From Acidimicrobiia bacterium (GTDB lineage Bacteria; Actinomycetota; Acidimicrobiia; Acidimicrobiales; AC-14): a stretch of 48,889 bases of DNA. The stretch spans positions 1 to 48,889 of the forward strand of contig JAHFUQ010000016.1 in NCBI GenBank assembly GCA_023265045.1. Reading direction: 5' to 3'. Positions 1 through 9,095 of the stretch are shown piece after piece. A model generated the notes under the pieces. It was not told the origin of the DNA. It was given only the letters and a program-made list of their open reading frames with translations, and did no database searches. Within the stretch, counting starts at the first letter, position 1. Every line of letters begins with the position of its first letter. Position numbers and translations under genes: made by a program.

Positions 1-36
1 CATCGTCTGACCGCCGCCGAAGGGCGCGCGGCCTGA
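1..36 (+). CDS. possible 3' end of a gene entering from the left
   Basis: Frame 1 reads HRLTAAEGRAA and then TGA at 34-36. Only 11 codons are visible, so no function can be given. The stop codon would lie in the loop of the hairpin at 19-58, as expected if that hairpin ends this transcript. It could equally be a chance open frame. Confidence 0.2.
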   Translation, partial: HRLTAAEGRAA

Positions 37-58
37 GCTGACGGCCGCCTCGCCCTTC
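19..58. terminator. hairpin, candidate bidirectional terminator
   Basis: GAAGGGCG at 19-26 pairs with CGCCCTTC at 51-58, and the inner GGCC tracts (30-33 and 43-46) extend the stem with a small bulge. It lies just beyond the stop of the leftward transporter gene (84-82). No strong T tract follows on either side, so termination is inferred from position and stem strength only. Confidence 0.45.
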
Positions 59-81
59 GCTCGAGCCGAGACGGTCGGCGC

Positions 82-1632
82 TCAGACGCCGGCGGAGGCG
101 AGCCCCGAGACGGTTGCGCCGGCCACGGCCTTCCGCAGGTAGAAGAACCAGGTGGTCGCCGCGAAGACAACGTAGGAAACGAGGAAGACCCAGAGGGCGG
201 GCACCGACCAATCGGCATGGGCGGCTGCGACGGCCACTTTCTGGGCCGCGGTCGGCGCCGCCTTCACGAGCGCCGAAACGTTGAGGCTCGCCTGCCGGAG
301 CACGACCTGGATCAGGAAGCCGCCAAAGGCGCCGATGGCGCCGGCGATGCCGATGACGGCGGCGGCGCGGCGCCGGGCGTCAACGACGTTCGCGTCCGGC
401 ACCAGCCCCTTCGCTTCGGCGTCGCGGCGGCCGAGGGCGGCGAAGATGGACGGGATCATCTTGTACGTCGAGCCGTTGCCCATGCCCGCCAGCAGAAAGA
501 CGACCATGTACGACCCGAAGAACAGCGGGAAGTTCCGGCCCTGCACACCGACGATGGCGGCACCGGTCGCCAACGCCATGCCGACGAAGACCGCGAGGGT
601 GACCCGGCTGCCGCCCCCGACTTTGTCCGAAAGCCAGCCACCGAACGGGCGGGCGACCGAGCCGATCAGGGCGCCCACGAAGCTGAGCCCGGCCAGGTAC
701 GTCGCGATGAACGGGTGTCCGGCCAGGAACTCGGGGAACGTGTTCTTGATCACCAGCGGCAGCGCGAACGAGAAGCCGATGAACGAGCCGAACGTCCCGA
801 TGTAGAGGAAGGACATGATCCACGTCTGGCCGCTGCGCAGCGCGGTGACGTACGACCGCTTGTCCGCCTTGGCCTGGGTAAGGCTGTCCATGTACCGCCA
901 CGCCAGGATCGCGGCGGCCGCGATCAGCGGCAGCCACATCAGCCCCGCGTAGGCCATGTGGACGTGATGCTTGGGCAGCTTCACGGCCGCAGCCGGGACG
1001 CCGACGATGATCGCGAGTGGTACGAACAGCTGGGCGACGGCTACGCCGAGGTTGCCGCCGGCCGCGTTCATCCCGAGCGCAAACCCCTTCCTCCGCTCGG
1101 GGTAGAAGAACGAGATGTTGAACATCGACGAGGAGAAGTTGCCGCCGCCGAGCCCCGCGGTGGCTGCGCACAGCAGGAGCACCCACAGCTGCGTGGTGTG
1201 GCTCTGCCCCGCGAGCCAGCCGCTGGGCACGAGGATCGCGAGCAGCAGCGTGGGGATGAACAGAAGCGATGCGCTGATCGCCGTCCAGGTCCGGCCGCCG
1301 AACCGGGGGACTGCGAACGTGTAGGGGATGCGCAGGAACGAGCCCACCAGGTTGGGCACCGCCGTCAGCATGAACATCTCGGAGACCGAAAGGTTGATGT
1401 TGATGTTCGCCAGGTTGATGACGACGATTGTCCAAAGGACCCAGACGCTGAAACCAAGGTGTTCGGCGAAGATCGACACCAAGAGGTTCTTGCGGGCGAT
1501 CTTCTTTCCCGTCGATTCCCAGAAGGCCGGGTTCTCGGGCTCCCAATGCTCGATCCACCCCCCTCGCCGCGCGAGCTTCGCGTCTCCGTCCGACACCTGC
1601 GGCAACATTGCTCTGTCAGCAGCTGTGCTCAT
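82..1632 (-). CDS. narK: NarK/NasA-type nitrate/nitrite MFS transporter
   Basis: Major facilitator of the nitrate/nitrite porter (NNP) family, about 516 aa with twelve predicted membrane segments. It would move nitrate inward or exchange nitrate for nitrite across the cytoplasmic membrane. The first nitrate signature (GGGNFSSSMFNIS) sits in the middle of the N-terminal half and the second (GMGNGSTYKMIP) in the C-terminal half. An arginine before the first signature (RIPYTF) matches the substrate-binding arginine of the family. The start is taken at MSTAAD (1632); ATG at 1656 (MSASYVF) is an in-frame alternative and neither has a clear Shine-Dalgarno. No nitrate reductase gene is adjacent, so uptake versus export cannot be settled here. 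Confidence 0.9.
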   Translation of the reverse strand: MSTAADRAMLPQVSDGDAKLARRGGWIEHWEPENPAFWESTGKKIARKNLLVSIFAEHLGFSVWVLWTIVVINLANININLSVSEMFMLTAVPNLVGSFLRIPYTFAVPRFGGRTWTAISASLLFIPTLLLAILVPSGWLAGQSHTTQLWVLLLCAATAGLGGGNFSSSMFNISFFYPERRKGFALGMNAAGGNLGVAVAQLFVPLAIIVGVPAAAVKLPKHHVHMAYAGLMWLPLIAAAAILAWRYMDSLTQAKADKRSYVTALRSGQTWIMSFLYIGTFGSFIGFSFALPLVIKNTFPEFLAGHPFIATYLAGLSFVGALIGSVARPFGGWLSDKVGGGSRVTLAVFVGMALATGAAIVGVQGRNFPLFFGSYMVVFLLAGMGNGSTYKMIPSIFAALGRRDAEAKGLVPDANVVDARRRAAAVIGIAGAIGAFGGFLIQVVLRQASLNVSALVKAAPTAAQKVAVAAAHADWSVPALWVFLVSYVVFAATTWFFYLRKAVAGATVSGLASAGV

Positions 1633-1748
1633 GTCGAAAACGTAGGAAGCGCTCATGTCTGAACGGTTTGGGGGGCGTGTCGTCTGTGTGACGGATCCCT
1701 CACATCGGACGGGAGCCCCTGTGAGGCGGCGCGCCGCGGAACGAACCC

Positions 1749-2549
1749 TCAGATGCTCTCCAACGCCTCGAGCGGGCCGGGCGGGCCCTGGCGGATGTAC
1801 CACTCGTAGCCATACACCCCGGCGAACTCCTCGATGGGCAGGCGCAGGGCCGAGGCGGTCTCGGGGATCTGGCTCGCGTGCGCGGCCATGGCGGCCCGCT
1901 TCACGTCGAGTTGCGCCCTCACGTCGACGGTTGTCGACACCAGCACGGTCGGCACGCCCACGCCGGAGGCCGCGATCCCCAGCGACGCCGCGCCCGCCGC
2001 CAGCGCCTGGCCGGCCTCCGAGACCAAGTGGGTCTCGACGAAGTGCAGGTACTCGCGGTCGACGGTCACCTCATACACCGTTTGCACCTCCGCCCGTCGA
2101 GCCGCCTCTACGCCGACGCGGTGGACCTTGACGTGGTCGGGGTGCCCGTAGATCCCGTGCTCGTCGTACACCACCAAGGCGCTGGCCCGCTCCTCGCGAA
2201 GCAGGCTGGCGAGATGGGTCGCGACGGTGTCGGTGTCCGCCGACCAGAAGGCGCCTGGCGCGGTGTTGGCAGGATCGCCCAGCATGCCGGAGTCCTCGTA
2301 GCCCAAGAACTCGAGGCGGGCGGCTCCGAGCAGGGCGGCGGCTTCCGCCGTCTCGTCCCGACGGTGCGCGGCCAGCGATCCGGCGGCCTCCGAGGAGGCG
2401 AGGGCCACCCCGCGTTCCCCCTGGGTCGCCACCACCAGCACGACCCGCGTTCCCGCGGCAGCCAGCCGGGCCATGGTCCCGCCCGTGAAGATCGCTTCGT
2501 CGTCGGGGTGGGCGTGGAGGAACACGACCGCGCTCCCTCCGTCGGGCAC
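1749..2549 (-). CDS. PIG-L family zinc-dependent deacetylase
   Basis: LmbE/PIG-L fold enzyme of about 266 aa. The metal-binding AHPDDE motif is close to the N-terminus (VVFLHAHPDDEAIF), and the later zinc histidine is in the HPDHVKVH segment. Family members remove acetyl groups from GlcNAc-type substrates, including mycothiol precursors and mycothiol S-conjugates (MshB, Mca), which are actinobacterial. Residues outside the metal site do not decide the substrate. The start is set at GTG 2549, two bases after the upstream VOC stop; GTG 2579 would overlap that gene by 28 bp. The tight spacing suggests cotranscription with the VOC gene. Confidence 0.85.
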   Translation of the reverse strand: MPDGGSAVVFLHAHPDDEAIFTGGTMARLAAAGTRVVLVVATQGERGVALASSEAAGSLAAHRRDETAEAAALLGAARLEFLGYEDSGMLGDPANTAPGAFWSADTDTVATHLASLLREERASALVVYDEHGIYGHPDHVKVHRVGVEAARRAEVQTVYEVTVDREYLHFVETHLVSEAGQALAAGAASLGIAASGVGVPTVLVSTTVDVRAQLDVKRAAMAAHASQIPETASALRLPIEEFAGVYGYEWYIRQGPPGPLEALESI

Positions 2550-2551
2550 GG

Positions 2552-3262
2552 CTAGTTCCCGGTCAACGTGCACAAGCACAGCGGGTGGCCGGCGGGATCG
2601 GCGAACGTCGCTCCGCCGCCCCTACGGCTCGGCCGAGGGAGGCGTCGAGCGCCCAGGACCTCGGCGCGCGCAACGGCCGCGTCCCGGTCGGCGAAGTGCA
2701 GGTCGAGGTGGATCTGCTCGGGAACCGCCGGGTCGGGCCACGTCGTCGGCACGAACCCGTCGAGGTCTCGAAAACTCACCCCTATAGGCGAACCGAGCAG
2801 CCGTTCGAAGAACGTCGCCATCGCGCTCGTCTCACCGACGGGGCAGTCGAACACAACCTCGTCGATGGCTGAGGCGGCGCCGCCTCCGTCGCGCACGCAT
2901 ACCGGATGCCCAAAGGGATCTGCGAGCACGACGCGTTCGTCCCCGTGCTCGATGACGGACGCGCCCGCGGCTAAGGCCCCCTCAACCGCGGGCGCCAGCG
3001 CAGGCACGCGCACGTCGAGGCGCCCCTGCACCGGCAGGCCCCAGTCGGTCCAGCCGTCCCCGAACGCAAGATGGGGGAAGTCCTCCAGCCCGGCGCCGAC
3101 CTTGATCCAGTCGTCCCTGATGATGCGCCACCCGAGCAAGCCGGCGTAGAACTCGCCGAGTTGGCGAGGCTCGCCCTCGACCCGGTCGTGCCGCCAGGCG
3201 CCACGCGGGCAGCCGATGACAATGTTGCGAATGCCGTCCGTAACCGCGCAGCGTAGGCACAA
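2552..3262 (-). CDS. double VOC (glyoxalase-like) domain protein
   Basis: About 236 aa with two tandem glyoxalase/bleomycin-resistance-like halves. Each ends in the typical DPxGHPxCxC pattern (ADPFGHPVCV near residue 120, ADPAGHPLCL at the C-terminus). VOC proteins use paired beta-alpha-beta-beta-beta modules to hold a metal or small ligand; the substrate here is unknown. The only in-frame start is TTG at 3262. An ATG in another frame at about 3269 raises the possibility of a start-region sequence error. It is transcribed with the PIG-L gene two bases downstream. Confidence 0.8.
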   Translation of the reverse strand: MCLRCAVTDGIRNIVIGCPRGAWRHDRVEGEPRQLGEFYAGLLGWRIIRDDWIKVGAGLEDFPHLAFGDGWTDWGLPVQGRLDVRVPALAPAVEGALAAGASVIEHGDERVVLADPFGHPVCVRDGGGAASAIDEVVFDCPVGETSAMATFFERLLGSPIGVSFRDLDGFVPTTWPDPAVPEQIHLDLHFADRDAAVARAEVLGARRLPRPSRRGGGATFADPAGHPLCLCTLTGN

Positions 3263-3337
3263 GTCGCATAGGGCCTTGAACCGTTCCCTCCGTGCGCGTA
3301 GTCAGGGCGTGATGGCCAGCCCCGCGTCGGGACCCCG

Positions 3338-3637
3338 TTACTCGGCTGCGCCTGCTTCCTCGTGCCACCACCGCCAGGCGGCGGCGGCCACCGCCTCCGG
3401 GGGCCGCTGGCACCGTGCTTCGACCGCGAGCGGGTCACCCTCCTCATTGTTCTCATAGACGAGGGCGCCGCCCTCACTGTCGACCACCAGACAAAGGGGC
3501 CGGTTCTCGTCGTCGAACCAGTACAGCACCTGATACGGGTGGCCGAACGGGTCTCGCGGCAACGCGGCGTCGATCATCAACAGCGCGCCGACTCCAGCTG
3601 CGCCGGGCGCGGAAAGATCGTCGAGGGCGATGCTCAC
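3338..3637 (-). CDS. hypothetical protein, 99 aa
   Basis: Small acidic protein with no family I recognise. GTG at 3637 is chosen as start (VSIALDDLSAPG) because the residues from there on look evenly protein-like. The core YQVLYWFDDENRPLCLV suggests a compact beta-rich fold. It ends in a Trp-rich stretch (AAWRWWHEE). Longer in-frame extensions exist but read across the opposite-strand gene at 3630. Confidence 0.5.
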   Translation of the reverse strand: MSIALDDLSAPGAAGVGALLMIDAALPRDPFGHPYQVLYWFDDENRPLCLVVDSEGGALVYENNEEGDPLAVEARCQRPPEAVAAAAWRWWHEEAGAAE

Positions 3638-3866
3638 CGGACCACTATGGCTCCCCGCGGCGCACGATGCGGGCACCGCTCCCAGCCGCGTCACCGCCGA
3701 CCTCAACGGGGTGCTGTCGAGAGTCAACATCGCCCTCAACCACTGCAACGAAGTCGAGCGCGACCTCGCAGCGCGCGAGGTTCCCGTTCTGCTCGCCGAT
3801 CACAGGACACTCGACAAGATCGAGCGGCTCGCGGCCGCCCTTGCCGGCGGGGCGGGTCGGCCGTGA
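3630..3866 (+). CDS. hypothetical protein, up to 78 aa
   Basis: No recognised family. From about residue 25 on it reads like real protein (LNGVLSRVNIALNHCNEVE followed by a hydrophobic helix pattern), with strongly GC-rich third positions typical of genes here. The first 20 residues are less convincing and overlap the start of the divergent gene at 3637. It ends 12 bp before the cyclophilin start. It may be a remnant of a larger gene. Confidence 0.35.
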   Translation: MLTGPLWLPAAHDAGTAPSRVTADLNGVLSRVNIALNHCNEVERDLAAREVPVLLADHRTLDKIERLAAALAGGAGRP

Positions 3867-3878
3867 CAGGATGTCCGC

Positions 3879-4379
3879 ATGACGACAAACGTCTTCTTCG
3901 ACGTGACCATCGACGGCGCCCCCGCGGGACGGATGGTCTTCAAACTCTTCGACGACATCGTCCCCAAGACAGCGCAGAACTTCCGCGAGCTCGCCACGGG
4001 ACAGCACGGCTTCGGATACACCGGGTCGCCGTTCCACCGAGTCATCCCGCAGTTCATGCTCCAGGGTGGAGACTTCACCCGGGGCGACGGCACCGGCGGC
4101 AAAAGCATCTACGGCGAGAAGTTCGCCGACGAGAACTTCAAGCTGAAGCACAGCAAGCCGTTCCTCCTGTCGATGGCCAATGCCGGGAAGAACACCAACG
4201 GCTCGCAGTTCTTCATCACCACCGTGGCGACGCCTTGGCTGGACGGCGCGCACGTCGTGTTCGGCGAGGTCGTCGAAGGCACGGACTTGGTGACGAAGAT
4301 TGAATCCCTGGGCTCGCGAAGCGGGAAGACGAGCGCCAAGGTCGCCATCTCAGCCTCAGGCGTCGTCACCGCCGAGTAG
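3879..4379 (+). CDS. cyclophilin-type peptidyl-prolyl cis-trans isomerase
   Basis: A single cyclophilin domain of 166 aa filling the whole protein, without signal peptide or membrane segment, so a cytoplasmic folding helper. Catalytic and substrate-pocket residues are present: [15 protein letters not shown] holds the active-site Arg, Phe and Gln, followed by NGSQFFITT and [12 protein letters not shown]. It would catalyse cis-trans isomerisation of X-Pro bonds. Length and motif spacing match bacterial PpiA/PpiB. It appears monocistronic, with a 103-bp gap before the next gene. Confidence 0.95.
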   Translation: MTTNVFFDVTIDGAPAGRMVFKLFDDIVPKTAQNFRELATGQHGFGYTGSPFHRVIPQFMLQGGDFTRGDGTGGKSIYGEKFADENFKLKHSKPFLLSMANAGKNTNGSQFFITTVATPWLDGAHVVFGEVVEGTDLVTKIESLGSRSGKTSAKVAISASGVVTAE

Positions 4380-4482
4380 GCGCCCGACCACACCGGCGCT
4401 CCCCTCTAGGCGTTCAATCCGGCGCCCCTGCGGGCATAGGCTCAACCGCGCGCGAGCACGCGAGCAAGTGAGGAGGCGGTCG

Positions 4483-5319
4483 ATGGCGGATCAGTGGCGA
4501 GACCCCCGACAGGCGCCGGGGTGGAAGAAGGACCCGTACACCCGGTTCTACGCCCGCTACTGGGACGGCGAGAGGTGGACCGAGCACGTTGCTTCGGTCG
4601 ACCGGGTCCAAGCCATCGACCCCATCCCTGCACCGCCGCCGGTCGAGGCCCCCCCACCACCCCCTCCTCGACCGACGCCAACCGGCTACGTCCCCCCTCC
4701 GAAGGCGCTGGCTCGGCCCGTCCGGACCCAGGAGGCTCGACCAGCGGCGAACCGCAAGCGCCGGCGGATCCCGCTCTGGGTCAAGATCGCGACGCCCCTC
4801 GTCGTGATCATCGGCATCGCCGCCTCGTCCTCCGACGACAAGAAGGACACGCCCGTGGCCGCCACGGGCGATACGAGCCCGGCCGAGGAACGACCCACCG
4901 CCCCTCCGGCGACGACCAAGCCGTCGACCAAATCGTCAAATGCGGTGGGCGATACGGCCCGGACATCGGACTTCGACATAACCGTCTTCGGCTTCAAGAA
5001 CCCGGCGTCCACGACCAACCCCTTCGACAAGGCGAAGGCGGGAATGCACTACGTGGCGGTCGACGTGCAGGTCGCCAACCGGGGTACGAAGCAGCAGTCG
5101 TTCTCGTCGCTGCTCGGGTTCCATCTTGTCGACGGCGCCAACCGGCAATACGACATGGTCATCACGACGATCACCCCGGGTCCGCCTGATGGCGAGATTC
5201 CCGCGGGCGAGGCGATACGGGGATTCGCCGTGTTCGAAGTGCCGGACGGGAGCACCGGCCTGCGCCTTCGGGTCCAGGGAAGCATCACCGCGTCGGGCGC
5301 GTTCTTCACTCTCGCCTGA
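4483..5319 (+). CDS. DUF2510 / DUF4352 membrane-anchored protein
   Basis: 278 aa. Residues 1-40 form a DUF2510 module (WKKDPYTRFYARYWDGERWTEH), common in actinobacterial membrane proteins. A proline-rich linker follows, then a basic stretch and one membrane segment (IPLWVKIATPLVVIIGIAAS, about 110-130). After a Thr/Pro/Ser-rich spacer, the C-terminal 130 residues resemble DUF4352, an extracytoplasmic beta-sandwich with the usual YVAVDVQVANRG pattern. The start is well supported: AGGAGG at 4471-4476 precedes ATG 4483. Function is unknown; topology suggests a surface sensor or stabilising factor. Confidence 0.85.
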   Translation: MADQWRDPRQAPGWKKDPYTRFYARYWDGERWTEHVASVDRVQAIDPIPAPPPVEAPPPPPPRPTPTGYVPPPKALARPVRTQEARPAANRKRRRIPLWVKIATPLVVIIGIAASSSDDKKDTPVAATGDTSPAEERPTAPPATTKPSTKSSNAVGDTARTSDFDITVFGFKNPASTTNPFDKAKAGMHYVAVDVQVANRGTKQQSFSSLLGFHLVDGANRQYDMVITTITPGPPDGEIPAGEAIRGFAVFEVPDGSTGLRLRVQGSITASGAFFTLA

Positions 5320-5359
5320 AGGCGCATCGATCCCTTAGCGCCGCGATCAGCGCGCGAGA

Positions 5360-6116
5360 TCAGGTCGCGGGTTGGGCGGTGGCGGCGATGACCTGATCGA
5401 GGACGGACTGGTCGGGGAGCTTGGGCGGATCGACGGAAGGCAACCGCCGGGTGTGGGCGAACGCTTGCTCGATGAACGGTCCCTCGACGACCGGCGTGTG
5501 ACAACCGGCGATCGTCGTGATGTCGAGGTTCTGGACCCGGTCGACATAGCGGCCGAACTTCGTCTCGTCCACCAGGGACAGCCACGGGCTCACCGCGCCC
5601 AGGGAGAACAGCATGAGACCGAAGCCCCAGAACTCCGCGTCGAGATCTGCGATCGGCGCCTCCGGGTGCGGCAGGGGAGTGGCGAACGAGTCAACCGACC
5701 AATAGACGCCTGTTGTCGGGTCGAGCAGGCCGCGAGTCGTGGGTGAGTCGTAGACGGGGGGGCGCAGGGCGTGCAGCACGCGGTCGCCGATGTCGAGCGA
5801 CTCGCCGTCCATCACCCATCGGCACCGAGCGTGCGGGAATTCGAAGCAGTTGGTGTGCCGCTCCACCATGGCCCAGTTGCACACGAGCCGCGCGTTCGGG
5901 CAGGCGCTGATCGTCTCCTCGGGGTTGCCGGTGTGGTCGACATCGTCGTGCGACAGGAAGATCCACCGGACGTCGGCCGGCTCGACCAGCGAGAACACGT
6001 CTCAGCCATTGCTTGCGATTGGCGATCGTGCCGGTGTCGACGATCATCGGCTCCGCGCCTGCGCCCGTCGCTCTCCCCGCGGCTAGATGGATTTCGGGTT
6101 GTCGACCCCCAATCAC
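5360..6116 (-). pseudogene. MBL-fold (flavodiiron-like) hydrolase, frameshifted
   Basis: The metal motif SHDDVDHTGN and the downstream metal-ligand pattern (DSFATPLP, AGCHTPVV) identify a metallo-beta-lactamase-fold protein close to the oxygen-binding di-iron domain. The main frame runs from about 6001 to 5360. The N-terminal strand (PMIVDTGTIANRKQWL) lies in a different frame from 6116 to about 6003. Joining the two at about 6002 needs one extra or two missing bases and restores a continuous protein of about 250 aa. It is either a recent frameshift mutation or a sequencing error. Substrate unknown. Confidence 0.7.
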
Positions 6117-6177
6117 GACGATTCAGATGATTGAAATGAGCGACTACCGGCGAGCAAGCGGGTAGTCGCTCGGCGGA

Positions 6178-6255
6178 TCAACGACGTTGCCACTCCGGCG
6201 AGGCCCGCGCCACCGCGTCGCGCGTTGCGAACTCGGTCACGATGAGCTTGCCCAT
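6178..6255 (-). pseudogene. 25-codon ORF resembling the start of a DHFR/RibD-like protein
   Basis: ATG at 6255 is preceded by a good ribosome-binding stretch (GGAAGAGGAG, about 5 bp spacing) and encodes MGKLIVTEF, a usual opening of RibD/dihydrofolate-reductase-like proteins. It then continues with ATRDAVARASPEWQRR and stops. The good translation signal with almost no gene behind it suggests a remnant left by deletion. The resemblance covers only nine residues, so this is tentative. Confidence 0.25.
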
Positions 6256-6358
6256 GGTCTCCTCTTCCCGGTGATCGATGCACCATCACAGACACCCCAG
6301 CCGCGGTGCCGAAGTCGGCGCTGGCGCCTGAGGGCGGTGCCCAAGTGCGGCGAAACCG

Positions 6359-8041
<1,683 letters not shown>

Positions 8042-8330
8042 CGCCGCCGACGCTAATCCGGCATCCATGATGGACCGGTGCCTCGATGCGGCGCCATGAA
8101 TGCTGATCGCCCAGAGCGGGGCTGGCGCGACCGGGTGGCTGTACCTTCCGACTGTCCCGCTCGGAGTCGTCGGGTCGCGCCAACCCGGTGCGCTACCGGT
8201 CAACGGAGCGGCGTGCTCACGCTCCCTGTCGCCGAAGGTCCTCTACGTGTTCAACTCACGCGGCGCTGGGCTTCTGGCGAGGCTCACGAACCCCGATCCG
8301 AGTCATATGCCCCGCTCGTCTGGGTGAGGC
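8042..8330. other. intergenic region, ettA upstream
   Basis: Roughly 290 bp between ettA and the toxin-antitoxin promoter. Several overlapping open frames cross it, but none has a recognisable protein pattern or a convincing ribosome site. It must contain the leftward ettA promoter, which I could not pick out. Confidence 0.4.
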
Positions 8331-8353
8331 CGTAGCATGATTCGTACTACGAT
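8331..8353 (+). promoter_or_regulatory. candidate promoter/operator of the MazF-type pair
   Basis: CGTAG (8331-8335) and CTACG (8347-8351) form an inverted repeat with an 11-bp spacer, a plausible antitoxin-binding operator. The right arm overlaps TACGAT (8348-8353), a -10-like hexamer. It sits 7 nt before GTG 8361, so transcription could begin at or very near the start codon (leaderless). No clear -35 is visible. Confidence 0.4.
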
Positions 8354-8360
8354 TGGAGCA

Positions 8361-8606
8361 GTGGCCCGCTCTCTTCATGTCCGGCTCGACGACGCATCGG
8401 CAGCCGCGCTCGACATCGTCCGTGCCACGGGAATGAGCGACTCCGAGGCCGTGCGGACGGCCCTGCGTGAGGCTGCGGCACGCCGACGCGCCCGATCGGC
8501 TGTTCGCGACGAGGTTCGCCGAGTCGCAGCCGACGAGAGCGACCGGGAGGAAATGCGACAAATCCGCAAGGAAATGGCGGCTCTAGCACCCGCAGCGCTC
8601 GACTGA
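8361..8606 (+). CDS. ribbon-helix-helix-type antitoxin
   Basis: 81 aa. The N-terminus (ARSLHVRLDDASAAALDIV) gives a beta strand and helix pattern typical of ribbon-helix-helix antitoxins, followed by GMSDSEAVRTALREAA. The C-terminal half is highly charged and helical, the part that usually wraps the toxin. GTG at 8361 is preferred because it starts the conserved strand and sits 7 nt after a -10-like TACGAT; ATG 8337 in the same frame would add eight residues. One base separates its stop from the MazF-type toxin, so the pair is one operon. Confidence 0.75.
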   Translation: MARSLHVRLDDASAAALDIVRATGMSDSEAVRTALREAAARRRARSAVRDEVRRVAADESDREEMRQIRKEMAALAPAALD

Positions 8607-8607
8607 G

Positions 8608-8931
8608 ATGGTCCGCGGCGAAGTGTTCCATCTGCGGGACCCCCGGGGGGCGCGAGGCCATGAGCAGCGCGGCGCTCGTTATGCGGTGATCGTGCAGGCT
8701 GATGACTTCCTCGACCTCTCAACCACCCTTGTGGCGCCCACATCCACCAGCGCGCGCCCGACGACCTTCCGCCCGACCATCACGCTCGATGGGCGCACCA
8801 CACGCGTCATCGTTGAGCAGACGACGGTGGTGGATCCACGACGGCTCGGCTCCTCCGCCGGGCGGCTGGACCAGACCGAGTTGCGCGCTGTCGATGACGC
8901 CCTTGCGCTGATCCTTGGGCTTGAACTCTGA
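8608..8931 (+). CDS. MazF/PemK-type endoribonuclease toxin
   Basis: 107 aa. The family opening is present: RGEVFHLRDPRG, then GHEQRGARYAVIVQADDF with the conserved catalytic-region Arg, followed by LSTTLVAPTSTSA and a C-terminal VVDPRRLGSSAGRLDQTEL segment. Homologues cut single-stranded RNA sequence-specifically and are held inactive by the partner antitoxin. Length matches MazF (about 105-115 aa). It starts one base after the antitoxin stop, which implies translational coupling. Which RNA sequence it cuts cannot be read from the gene. Confidence 0.85.
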   Translation: MVRGEVFHLRDPRGARGHEQRGARYAVIVQADDFLDLSTTLVAPTSTSARPTTFRPTITLDGRTTRVIVEQTTVVDPRRLGSSAGRLDQTELRAVDDALALILGLEL

Positions 8932-9095
8932 CAACGAACGCATCGCCATCGCCATCGCCATCGACGTCGACCGGCCGGACAACTTCAGCGTGAACGACCT
9001 CCTGGTCACGAGTCGCCGACATTGGCCGTCGACCCGGCCGGAATCGGTTTGTTCGACCCGGAGTCGGGACGCCTCGTCCCGGCGTCCTGGTCCCT

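Noticed and set aside
217-1662. Long open frames opposite narK and similar long antisense frames opposite other genes
   Set aside because: They are by-products of high GC content: composition is Arg/Gly/Ala/Pro-dominated and the opposite strand holds a clear family member.
8942-8966. Short hexanucleotide run (ATCGCC repeated)
   Set aside because: Only about four units after the MazF stop; common slippage sequence without further signal.
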